Positions 1 through 12,000 of a stretch of 64,000 nt of DNA are shown here, in pieces; within the stretch, counting starts at the first letter, position 1; the number at the start of each line of letters is the position of its first letter. Under the pieces are notes generated by a model. That model saw only the letters and a program-made list of their open reading frames with translations. It had not been told where the DNA came from and made no database searches. Source of the DNA: Desulfovibrio sp. (GTDB lineage Bacteria; Desulfobacterota; Desulfovibrionia; Desulfovibrionales; Desulfovibrionaceae); NCBI RefSeq assembly GCF_019422935.1, contig NZ_JAHZCJ010000001.1, positions 96,117-160,116 of the forward strand, in the 5' to 3' direction. Made by a program: the position numbers and the translations under genes.

Positions 1-3000
1 GACCGTATGGCCTATATTGTGGAGGACGCCGGGGCGGACATCACGCTTGATCTGGCCGACCTTACCTACCGACAATCTCCAATAACGCCCTTGCCGCATG
101 CGCCCCGGGCAGAGGATGGAGCCTACCTGATCTACACCTCCGGCTCCACGGGCAAGCCCAAGGGCGTGCTGGCCCCGCACGGCGGCTTTGCCAACATGAT
201 CCAGGGGCAGATCGAGCTTTTTGGCGTGCAGGCCGATGACCATGTGTTGCAGTTTGCGCCGCCCATTTTTGACGCCTCGTTGTCGGAAATGTTCATGGCT
301 CTGCTGGCAGGGGCCGCCCTGTACCCGGTGAGCGACCAGTGCCGCAACGCGCCCTGGACGCTGCGGCAGTACATGATTGATAACGACATCACCGTTGTCA
401 CCCTGCCACCCTCGTACCTTAATCTTTTTGAGGGAGAGCCCTTCCCCGGTTTGCGCGTGCTCATAACGGCGGGCGAGCCGCCTGTGGCGGGCGATGCCCT
501 GCACTATGCCAAGGGCCTGCGCTATTTCAACGCCTACGGCCCTACGGAAACGTGCGTCTGCGCGGCCATGAAGGAAGTTTCGCCCTTTGAGCCGCAACCC
601 ATCGGCGTGGGCAGCCCCATCCCCAATGTGACGCTTTCCATCCGCAATGCCGAGGGGCGTGAGCTGCCCGCAGGCATGGCGGGCGAACTGTGGATAGGCG
701 GGGCCAGTCTTGCCATCGGCTACCACAACAAGCCTGAAATGACGGAGCAGCGTTTTATCCACGTGCCGCAGGAAGGAAATGCCCGCTTTTACGCGTCCGG
801 CGATATGGCCTTGTGGTCGGACAAGGGCGAAATTTTGTTGCTGGGCCGCGCAGACGATCAGGTGAAAATACGCGGCAACCGGGTGGAACTTGCCGAGGTG
901 GCCTGCCTGCTTGAAAGCTGCGAAAGCGTCAGTCAGGCGGCTGTGCTGGCCGTCAAGGATGCGGGCGGTCAGGCCAGCCTTGCGGCATTTTTTGTGCTGC
1001 GGCCCGGCGCATCCATAGAAACGGTGGTTTCGTGGAGCAGAACAAGCCTGCCGCCCTACATGGTGCCCTCGGCCTGGCACGTGCTGGAAGCCATGCCCCT
1101 CGCCCCCACGGGCAAAATCGACCGCAAGGCCTTGCAAAACCTTGCACGGCGGGGCGAAGCGCATGGCGGCAGTGGCCGTAAGGCCCATGCTGGGCTTCTG
1201 GAGATTTTTGAGCGCGTGCTTGGCCGGGCCTACGATCCCGAAAAGAGTTTTTTTGCCCAGGGCGGCAACAGCCTTAACGCCATGTCGTTGCTGCATGCCA
1301 TCCGCAAGACATTTAATGTTGATATCTCCTTCCGCAGTTTTGTCAGCTGCGAAACGCTGTTTGATGTGGAAGCCCAGCTTGGCGGCGTCCGTGCGGAGTC
1401 GGCCCTTGCGGGCATTGAAAGCGCGCCGCTCAGTACCGGGCAATTCCGCATCTGGGCCTACCAGCAGGTGAATGAAGGCTCCATCGACTACAATATGCCC
1501 CTGCTGCTTGAACTGCGCGGCGACAGAACAGCGGATTTTCTGGAAGGTCTGCGCAGGGCTGCCAACGCGCAGGAGCTGTTCCACTGTACGGTGGCGGGCG
1601 ATATAGACAATCCCCATTTTGCGCAGGGCAAGGGCGAGGTCTACCTGTGCAGCGTGACCATTGCCGATGCGCGCGAAGCGGCGGTATTTTTTGACCAGCA
1701 GATCCACACGCCCTTTGATCTGCGTGTGGAGCCGCCCGTGCGCCTTGTGGCCGCTGTTTTGCCGCAGTGTGTTCAGGTGCTTGTGCTGGTGCACCATGTG
1801 GCGGGGGATGGCGAAACCCTTGAAATCCTGCTGCAAAATGCCTTGCGTTATTTGCGCGGCGAACCTCCCGTGCGTGGCCTGCTGGCTGTACAGGAGGCTT
1901 TTTGCCGCAGGCAGGCCGCCTATGCTGCATCGCCAGCCTGCGCCGATGATGCGGCCTACTGGCAGGAGGTACTTACGCCGCCAGTGCCCACCGTGAATCA
2001 GGCCGCCGGGGCCGCCAGCCGCAAGGGGGCCATGATCGGCGTTAATCTCGATACGGAAACCGCACTGGGATTTGAAATTCTGGCAAAAAATTCTGGAGCG
2101 AGCGTGCTGGCCTGCTTTGTGGCCTTGGCGGGGCGCGCGCTCTGCCGCCGTTTTGACAGAAAAGAACTGTTGCTGGGTGTGCCCATGGGCCTGCGCGAAA
2201 CGCAGGAAGAATTTTGCGCTGCCGGATTTTACGTCAACACCGTCCCCCTGCGCGTGAGCCTTGACGTCCTTGAAGACAGCGCCGCCGTGGTCGATGCCGC
2301 CCGCCAGATGCGGCAGGCCATTGAACACAGCCGTTACTGCGCTGCGGATATTGTGCCAGAATTTTTGGCAACGCATGCGTATTTTGAACCAGTGGGAGTT
2401 CCAGGGCTTGAACTGAACAGGCTGGAGCTGGAATTGCGGGCCAGCAAGCTCACAGCCAGCTTTACCCTCGTAACGGGCACGGCTTCTCGCATTGTGCTGG
2501 AATATGACGCGGGTTGCATCGCCGATGCCCCGGCTTTGCTGAATGATCTGGCGCGGAGCATGCGTCGTGCCTGCGAAGGTCTTGTCCGCCGTGATCCCCG
2601 GCAGGTATTAGGTAATGCCTGGCGCGAGATTCTGCACCCCGGCAGCTCCAGCGCTGTGCAGGAAGAAAGCGACTTTTTCCGGGATGGCGGCGATTCCATC
2701 AAGGCTATCCAGATAACGGGCATTCTGCGCCGCAGCGGCATAACCGCCCTGAGCGCGCCGGATTTTTTGCGCATGCCCCGTTTTGGCGATCTCTGCACCC
2801 TGCTGGAAAGCGCCGAGAGCGACTCTTCTGCAACGCAGACTATGGACTACAGTCCTGTTGCCCCAGGCGAGCAGGTTCCCCTGCTGCTATTTGCCCGCTA
2901 TTTTCTGGGTGCGCATCCCAGTCACTGGCGGCAGTTCTTCATGCTGCTGCCGCTGGAAATTCGCGCGGATGTGCCAACGGCAAGCATTGAAGCATGGCTG

Positions 3001-6000
3001 CAAACCCTGCCGGAAAATCACGAATCCCTGCGCATGGCCTTTGCGCCGGATCATGCCGTGCTGCTGGCCGAGCCGCAAAAAATAGGCCTGCACTGCCGCG
3101 ATTTCGCCGACACTGTGGAGCAGACAAGCCTGCTGCGCGAGGCGGTGGGGGAGATCACGGCGGGCCTTGATGCGACATGCGGCAAAACGCTGGGGGCCAT
3201 GCTGGCCCGGCAGGGCGAGAAACGCTTCTTGCTGTTGGTGGGGCATCACCTTGCGCTGGACGCGCTTTCGCTTGAAACCCTGCGGCAGGGCTTGCTCCAT
3301 TATTGCCGCACAGGCAAAGCCCAGTGCGAAGCGCACGGCCTTGCCCTGCGCGCCCGCGAGGTTGAGCGGCTGCGCGCCGCCGGGGTATTCCCGTCTGAGG
3401 AACAGCGCGCCTTGTGGCGGGCTGCCTGCGCCGTACCATGCGAACCCTTGCGGGCCCTTTTGTCCCAGAGCCGGGACAGGGCCGCCAGCCGCGCCCGTTT
3501 GTCCGCGCAGCTTGATGGCTTTCGGCAGGAATACAGCACCGATGCCAAGGCCGATCTGCTGGCCGCGCTTGCCTGCGCCCTGCACGCCCAGGGGCAGAAG
3601 TCGGCGGTGCGCGTGACGCTTGAGAGCCACGGGCGCGATGAACTTTTACCTGGTTTTGACGCCAGCCGCAGCCTTGGCTGGTTTACGGCGGTCTGTCCCA
3701 TGCCGCTTGAGCCTGCCCTGAACTACGCGCAGGCCCGCGAAGTCCTCGGCCCGTGGCTGGCGCAGCATTTCAGCCCGGAAAACTGCAATGCCTATGGATA
3801 TTTGCGGCAGGAAAACCCGGCTGAATTTGGCTATGCGGCCCAGATTGCCTTTAACTATCTGGGGCGTGTGACGGGTCAGCCTGACGAAGAGGCCTCCCTG
3901 ATGCTCTCGGCTCTGGCTCCGGGGCTTATCCCCGAGCTTGTCCACGCCGATATGGAGGCGGATGCTCCGCTGGAGCTTTCGGTTTTTTTTGACCAACAGG
4001 GCATCCTGCACCTCGGGGCGTGGTTCAGCCCGCACTGCCTGGCGCATGATTGGGTTTCCGGCTTGCTCCAGAGCTGGCTTGCGGCTCTGAAGACCCTGCC
4101 CGCCTATCTGCCGCAGCAGACCCTGGACGCCATTTTTGCCGCCTGCGGCTGCCGTGCGGAGGATGTGGAGCGCATTGCGCAGCCGGATGCCGGACATGCG
4201 CCCTTGCTGTATCAGTCGCTGCTTGCGGAATCAGGGGTTTACACCCAGCAGGTGGAATTTCATTTTCGCGGCCCGGTGGATATTTTTGCGCTCATGCGCG
4301 CGTGGGAAGCGCTCACCGCGCGGCACGAAAGCCTGCGTTCCCTCTTTCCCATGCCGGTGGAGGGCGAATTTTACCGCGTGGTATTGCTCAAGGGCCGCAC
4401 CAGTCTTGAATTTCACGACTTTTCCCACTTGCCGGAGGCCGAGGCCGAGGCTGAAGCACAGGCCCTGCTGCGCGCGGAACGGCAGCGCGGCTTTGACGTG
4501 CAGCGCGGCCCCCTGCTGCGGGCGCGGTTTTTCCGTCGGGGTGCCGACCGCGTGGTCATGAGCTGGTGCTTCCACCATCTGCTTATGGACGGCTGGTGCA
4601 TGGGCGTGCTGCTGCGGGAGCTTTTTGCCCTGGCCGGGGCCAAGGGCGGGCCGGAAAACAGCCGTTTGCCGGAGCCTTTTCCGCTGGAGACCTATTCCCG
4701 CTGGCGCGCGCAATTTGATGAGCGTGCGGCGCGGGCTTACTGGGCCGGATTGTTGCAGGATTTCAACGGGCCAACCGGGGTTGAGCTGGCCCAACCGGCT
4801 CCCCGCGCTGCCACCCCCGGGGAATTTGACGAACCGCAGACAGTGGAACTGGAACTGGACGCCGCCCTGAGCGCCAGCCTGCAAGAGCTGGCAAAAACAG
4901 AGGCGGTGACGCTCTCCGCCCTTGTTCAAACGCTGTGGGCCATTGTGCTCAGCAATGCCAACAATGGCTGCCGCGACGTGGTCTTTGGCGTGGTCACTTC
5001 GGGCCGTCCGGCAGAGCTGGCGGGCATTGAGTCCGCCGTGGGGCTGTTCATTCAGACATCGCCGCTACGGGCGCGCTGGACAGCCAGCGAATCCCTCGGC
5101 GCGCTGCTGGCCCAGGTGAAAGAACAAAATCTGCAACAGATGCGCTATGGCTATGTGCCCCTGGCGACACTGGGCAGGAATTTGCTCGACCACCTGATGG
5201 TCTTTGAAAATTATCCTGTCGATACGTGTTTTGACCACAACCGTGTTGAACTGCGCGACATGCGCGGTTTTGAAAAACTGCCTTACGCTTTGGGCATTTC
5301 GGTTATTCCCGGCGTGAATCTGCGTTTTCGTTTTTTGTATGATCCCGAGCGGCTGCCAGAGGAGAGGGCGCTTGCCCTGCGCAACGGGCTGCATGCCGTG
5401 CTTGTGGCAGCGGCCTCGGAGGGAGGGCGTACCTGCCTTGCGCTGGAAGAAGCGGCGAATACCGCGCTGGCGGACGCAGAAAAGTCTGGAGCAGAGCAGG
5501 GCGAGGCTGAAAATGCGTCCGATAACGCTGCTGTCATAGCAGGGCAAGCCCAGGCTCCGCAGAGGCTGGATGTGGCGAATCTGGCAGAAACCGTGCGCGC
5601 GGCCTATGTCGCCGTGCTTGGTTGTCCTGTGGATTCTGTGGATGCGGATTTTTTCCAGCTTGGCGGCCACAGCCTCATAGCCATGAGTCTGCTCTCGCAG
5701 TTGAGCAAGAGCCTCTCTGTGACTGTGGGCATAGAGGACGTGATGGGCTATCCCAGCCCGCGCGCCCTTGCCGTTCACATTGGCAGTCTGGCAAAGGCGG
5801 ATGTGATCATTCCCCGCGTGGAAGGGCTTGCAGTCTACCCCCTGTCGCCAGCCCAGCAGCGCATCTGGTTTCTGCAAAAGCTGCATGAGGGCGGTCAGGT
5901 TTATGTGATCCCCTTTGCGGCGCGGCTGCGCGGCCCGGTGGACCCCGTAGCCCTGCAAGAGGCCCTTACCCTGCTTGAAGAAAGGCACGATGCCCTGCGC

Positions 6001-9000
6001 CTGCGCGTGGCCCTGGATGCGCCGGAGCAACGTCTTGCTCCTGCTGGCGGCCTGCGGCTCGAATGTTACGATGCTCCCCTGACCGATGCCGCCTATTTGG
6101 GCATGAGCCTGCCTCTGGGACCGGAAAGGCCCTTGGTGCGCGTGGCCCTGTTCCGGCAGGAGGACGGCAGCCATGCGTTGTTGTTCTGCTTCCATCACAT
6201 CATATTTGACGGCTGGTCGGCGGAAGTTATCACCCGCGAACTCAACGAAGCCTACGGCGCCGCGCTGCAAGACAGCCTGCCGCAGTGGCCGCCCCTGGAA
6301 CTGGATTTTGCAAGCTACGCCCTGTGGGAATCGCAGCGGGAGGCGGAAGGACTTGAGCAGATATGCAGCGACCTCGCGCCCCTGCCGGAACGGCTGCGCC
6401 TGCCGCTGGATTATCCCCGCCCGGCAGTGCAGCGTTTTGAAGGGGCCGTGCAGAGCTTTGATCTTGGGCTTGAGCGCAGCCACGGCCTCAAGGACTGGGC
6501 CTTGCGGGCCGGGGTAACGGTATTCCCCGTGCTGCTCGCGTTGGTGGATGCCTTTTTGCTCCGCCATACCGGGCAGGACGATATTATTGTGGGTTGCCCT
6601 GCGGCAAACAGGGAGCATGAGCAGGTTCAGGGGGTTGTGGGCCTTTTTGTCAACACGCTCGCAGTGCGGGCGCGCATGAACGCGCAGGGCGGCTTTGCCG
6701 AGCTGGCGGGCACGGTGGATGCCGCGTTCAGAAAATCATTGTCCGCGCAAAACTGCCCCTTTGAAAAAGTTATCGAAGCCGTGGGGGTGGAGAGAAATGC
6801 CGCGCGCAATCCCGTGTTTGACGTATTTGCCGCGCTGGAAGACGCAAGCTGGAACAATTTTGGCCGCCCCCCCCTGTGCATGGAGCCTCTGCCTCTGCCG
6901 CACCTGTGCAGCAAGTTTGACCTGAGTTTTTACTTCAAGGAGCGGTCGGACGGCGGCTATACGGTGGATGTGGAATACTGCACCGAGCTTTTCAGCCCGC
7001 AGACAGTCCGCCGCATGACCGAGCGCCTGCTGACCCTTGCGGACGCCGTGCTGGCTGATGATGCAAAACCCTTGGCCGAACTGGATATTCTGCCAGCGCG
7101 GGAGCGCGCAGAACTTGCCAGCTTTAATGATACGGCGGAACCGCTGGATGTCGCCGCCGACATGGACAGCCGTTTTCGCGCTCAGGCTGCCCGCACTCCC
7201 CATGCCATGGCAGTGATGGACGCCGCAGGCACGGCTGTTTCCTATCGGCAGTTCAACGTACAGGTGGATGCCGTGTGCGCATGGCTGCAAGGGCAGGGCG
7301 TGGCGCGCGGTCAGTATGTGTGCGTGTGCTTTGAGCGCTCGCCCGCAATGCTGGCCTGCATTTTTGCCGTTTTGCGGCTTGGGGCAGTCTATGTGCCGCT
7401 TGCCGCCACATTGCCTGATGAACGCATGCGGTCCGTGTTTGAAGACCTCGGACAGTGCGTGGTGCTGTGCGAAGCGCGCTTTGCGGAGGCCTTCCGCAAA
7501 AATTTGCAGGACGGGCAGAATGGGCAGTGCGGCCAGCGCGTGCTCTCGCCTGATTTTGAGGCGCTGGTCGCTGGGGCGCAGGTGCCGGGCGCTGTTCCTC
7601 ATTATGAAGCGGAACCCTTGCCGCCGGATTCCCCGGCCTACGTGATCTTTACTTCCGGTTCCACCGGGCGGCCCAAGGGCGTGCCTATCGAACACGCCAG
7701 CGTTGCCAACCGTCTGTTGTGGATGCAGTCGCGCTTTCCCATCGGGCAGGGCGACGAGGTGCTGCAAAAAACCACCATCACCTTTGACGTGTCGGTGTGG
7801 GAGTTGTTCTGGTGGTCGTGGCAGGGCGCGGGCATTGCCCTGCTGGAACCGAATGCGGAGAAAAATCCCGCCCTCATCGTGCAGGCCATAGAGGCCCGCC
7901 GGGTCACGGTGCTGCATTTTGTGCCGTCCATGCTGCGGGCCTTTCTGGATCATCTGGAGGGGCACCCCGGCGATGTGCGCAGGCTGCGGTCATTACGCTA
8001 CGTGTTCACCAGCGGCGAGGCCTTGCCCCGCGAGCTTGTGGCGCGGTGGAGCGCCCTGACGCATGCGGATCAGTTGCAGGTGGAACTGCACAATCTCTAC
8101 GGCCCCACCGAGGCGACCGTGGACGTGTCGTGGCAGCCCTGCCTGAACACGCCGCCCCATGCGGTACCCATTGGCCGTCCGGTCAGCAATACCCGGCTGT
8201 ACGTGCTGGATGCCTGCAAGAACCCTGTGCCGCTGGGTGTAACGGGCGAGATTTATATCTCGGGCATACAGGTTGCCAGAGGTTATCTGAACAGGCCCGA
8301 ACTCACTGCCCAGCGTTTTATGGACGATCCCTTTGCCCCCGGCAGCCGCATGTACCGTACGGGTGATCTGGGGCGCTGGCTGGCCGATGGCAGCATTGAA
8401 TACCTCGGGCGCAACGATGATCAGGTGAAAATTCGCGGCTATCGCATTGAGCTTGGCGAGGTCGAGGCGGCGCTTGGGCGCTGCCGGGGCGTATCACAGG
8501 CAGTGGTGCGGATGGGACGCATTGGCGAATACGCGGCGCTTGAGGCCTTTTTGTTGCCGCAGGGTGGCGCGCGGCTTGATCTGGCGGGCATCCGCGCGGA
8601 GCTTGCGGCCCTGCTGCCAAACTACATGTGCCCGTCCCGCTTTTTTGTGGTGCAAGATATCCCGCTGAGTCCTTCGGGCAAGGCCGACCGCAAGCGCTTG
8701 CAGGGCTACCCCCTGCTGGCAGGTGGGGAGAAGGATGCCGCCTCTGCTGCGCTTGGGCCGGATGCATTCCAGCCAACTTCACAAACTGGCGGGCAAACTG
8801 GCTCGGACTCCGGCCTCTCCCCCGCATTGATCGAAGCCGTGCGCGAAGTGTGGCGGCAGGTCATGCCAGAAGTGGAAGCGGGTTCTGATCTGGGATTTTT
8901 TGACGCGGGCGGCAATTCGCTCCTGCTGGTGCGGCTGCACACCCTGCTGGACAAGCAATGGTCGGGAGTATTCACGCTGGCGGGGCTTTTTTCAGAAAGC

Positions 9001-12000
9001 ACCATCCGCGCGCAGGCCGCCTTTATTGCGCGGACGCAGCAGGTTGGCAGCACCGTTGCCGTCTGCCGTGCAACCACAGCGCCCATAGCCATTATCGGGA
9101 TGGCCGTGCGCCTTGGCGACTATGCCGATGTGCAGAGCTTCTGGCGCGATCTTGCCAGAGGCGCGGACAAAAATATTCCCATGTCCGAAAAACGGCGCGG
9201 CGAAACGCGGCAGATATTTGATGCCGTGGGCCTTGCCTTTGACGATGCCCGCCTGCGCGAGGCCGCCTATCTTTCGGATATTTCCTCCTTTGATTATCGG
9301 CGGTTCGGCCTTTCGCCCAACGATGCCAGCCTGCTTGACCCGGCCCAGCGCGTATTTCTTGAAACGGCCCTGCGTGCTCTGGACGATGCGGGCTACGGCG
9401 GCAGCGCCCTTGAAAACGCCGATGTGGGCGTTTTTGTGGGGGCAAGCCCGGTGCGTCTGTTCCAGACTGCCGTAACGCGGGCCTTCCCCGATCTGGCGGA
9501 GCAGACCTATCTGCTCAATGTGCCTTCCAACGTGCTGGCCCGCCTGAGCTACATGAAAAACTGGCACGGCCCTGCGGCCAGCGTTGATACGGCCTGTTCG
9601 TCTGTGCTGGCGGCCCTGCATCAGGCCTGCCGCAGCCTGCACGAGGGCGAGTGCGCCGTGGCCCTTGTGGGCGGCGCGCATGTTATTGATCTGCCTGTAA
9701 AGGCCGATGCAGCCTTTGCCATCGAGTCTGTCTCTGGCCGTACAAGAACCTTTGACGCCGAGGCCAAAGGCGTTGGCGCGGGCGAAGGGGCGGCGGTATT
9801 TCTGCTCAAGCCGCTCGATGCCGCACTGCGCGATCATGATGCCATACATGCGGTAATCCCCGGCAGCGCCGTTAACCAGGACGGCAAGTCCTCCAGCATG
9901 GCCGCGCCCAATCCCGAGGCGCAGGCCGAGGTCATTGACCGCGCTGCGCGGAATGCGGGCGTCTCCCTGGCAGATATCCAGTTTTTTGAGGCCCACGGTA
10001 CGGCTACGGTTTTGGGCGACCCTGTGGAAATTGAGGGTCTGCGCAGGGCCTTTGCCCGGCAGGGCGCGCAGCGGGAGCAAAAAGCGCTTATCGGTTCGGT
10101 CAAGGGTAATCTGGGGCATCTGGATGCCGCCGCTGGCGCTGCTGGCCTCGCAAAGGCCGTGCTCTGTCTTGAAAACGGCCTTGTACCGCCGCAACCGCAT
10201 TTTGAGCGGCCAAATCCGCACATTGATTTTGAGGCCGCGCCCGTGCGTGTGGCGCAAAAGCTTGAGCCGCTCCCTCCGCAGGAGCGGCCCTGGCGCTGCG
10301 GTGTCAGTTCTTTTGGCCTCAGCGGTGTAAATACCCATGTGATTGTGGCGGAGCATCAGGCGGAGCCTTTGCCGCAGGACGACGGACACTGGCAGTGCGT
10401 GGTATTTTCCGCCCCGGACGAGGCCTCGTTGCAGGACTACGCCAGGGCGGTCGCGGCGGCTGTGGCGCGCAACGAGGGCTGGCCCCTGCATGCCGTTGCC
10501 GCCACCCTCATGACAGGGCGGGATGCTCTGCCTGTGCGTGCGGCTCTTGTGGCGCGTTTCCGGCAGGGACTGCTTGAACAGCTGGAGGCTGGCCTCACGG
10601 GCGTTGCCGTGGCCAGCGCGGGTCGTCATGACAGCCGGGACAGCATGGAAAATCCCCTTCCCGGCGCATTCTTTGCCTCGCAGGAAGCGGCGCAGGCAGC
10701 CGCCAGCGCCTATCTTGCCGGGGCAAGCCTTGCATGGCCCGCAGAAAGGCCCGTCTACAGGGTGCATCTGCCCGCAGCTCCTCTCGCCGCCGCTACATTG
10801 TGGCCGCGTTTTGCAGCGCATTTTCTTTCCGACCCAGTCATGACACCTGCCGGAAAGGCTTTTGCCCTTGCCGTGGACAGGCCGGATTTCTGGCCTGCTG
10901 GGGAGCACAGGCTTGAAGGCACCCCCTTGCTGGTGGGCATGGGCCTGCTGGATTGTCTGGGATGGATTGGCGGAGCCGCCCCCCTGAGTCTGCACGATCT
11001 GCGCTGGCGCAAGCCCGTAGCCTGCGGCCCCGGATGCCGCGCAGTGCTGCTGGCGCGGGAGCAGGGCGATGCCCTTGCCGTGGAGCTGCACCACTTTGAG
11101 CCTGCCGACCATAAAGCTGGCGAGACGTTTACCAAAGGGCAGGCCACAGGCACATGGAGCGTGGCCGCCAGCGGTTTATTGCGCGGCGGGATTGCCCGCC
11201 CTGCGGCGTTGAATCTGGCTACAGTGCGCGAAGGTCTGCGCGAAATTGCGCAGCAAGATACGCCGGAAGATTCGCCGCTCATGGTCAGCGGGCGTTGGCA
11301 GTGCCGCAAGGCGCTCTGGGTGGCGGAGGACGGCAATACCCTGCTGGCAGAGCTGTGCCTGCCCGAGGCCTATCGGGCGGATTTCAATACCTTCCGCTGG
11401 CATCCGGCCATGATGGACATTGCCGCAAGCCTTGCCCTGCGCGGGGCTTACGGTTTTGTGCCCGCTGGTTGCCGCATGGCGCGGCTCTACAACCCTCTGA
11501 CCGCGCAGGCCTTTGCGCTGGTGCGTATTACCGACCGTCAGCAGGGTATGATCGTGGCCGACTGCACGGTGACGGACGCCTCGGGCCAGATTGTTGCGGA
11601 GCTTGAAGGAATGACCTTTATGGCCCTGCGCAAGGGGCAAACCGCTGGCAAATCCGGCCCGGATATTTTGCAGCCGCAGCCGGAACTGTACGCCATCGGG
11701 TGGAAGCAGGCCGATCTGAAAGGCTCTATTGCCGGGCCGCAAAACATCATCTTGCTTGGCGGGCAGGGTGGCCTTTTGGGTGAGGCTCTTAAGCCGCTTG
11801 CCCACGCGCGCCGTCCCTTGCCCGCGCATGCGGATGAAGCCCGCGCGCTGGCGCATGAAATTCTGGCTGGCCCCACAGATCATCTGCTCTGGCTGCCCAG
11901 CTTGCAGTCGGGCGGGCAAAACGACACATGGCCGCTTTGCGCCCTGCTGCAAGAGGTTTGCAGCGGCGGGCTGCGCCGCCCCCTGCGCGTCACAGTTGTG

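Noticed and set aside
8992..11112. A 706-codon open frame antisense to the KS/DH region, and similar long antisense frames elsewhere
   Set aside because: It is a shadow of GC-rich coding DNA; the plus-strand frame has full KS motifs and the antisense protein shows no family features or ribosome site.
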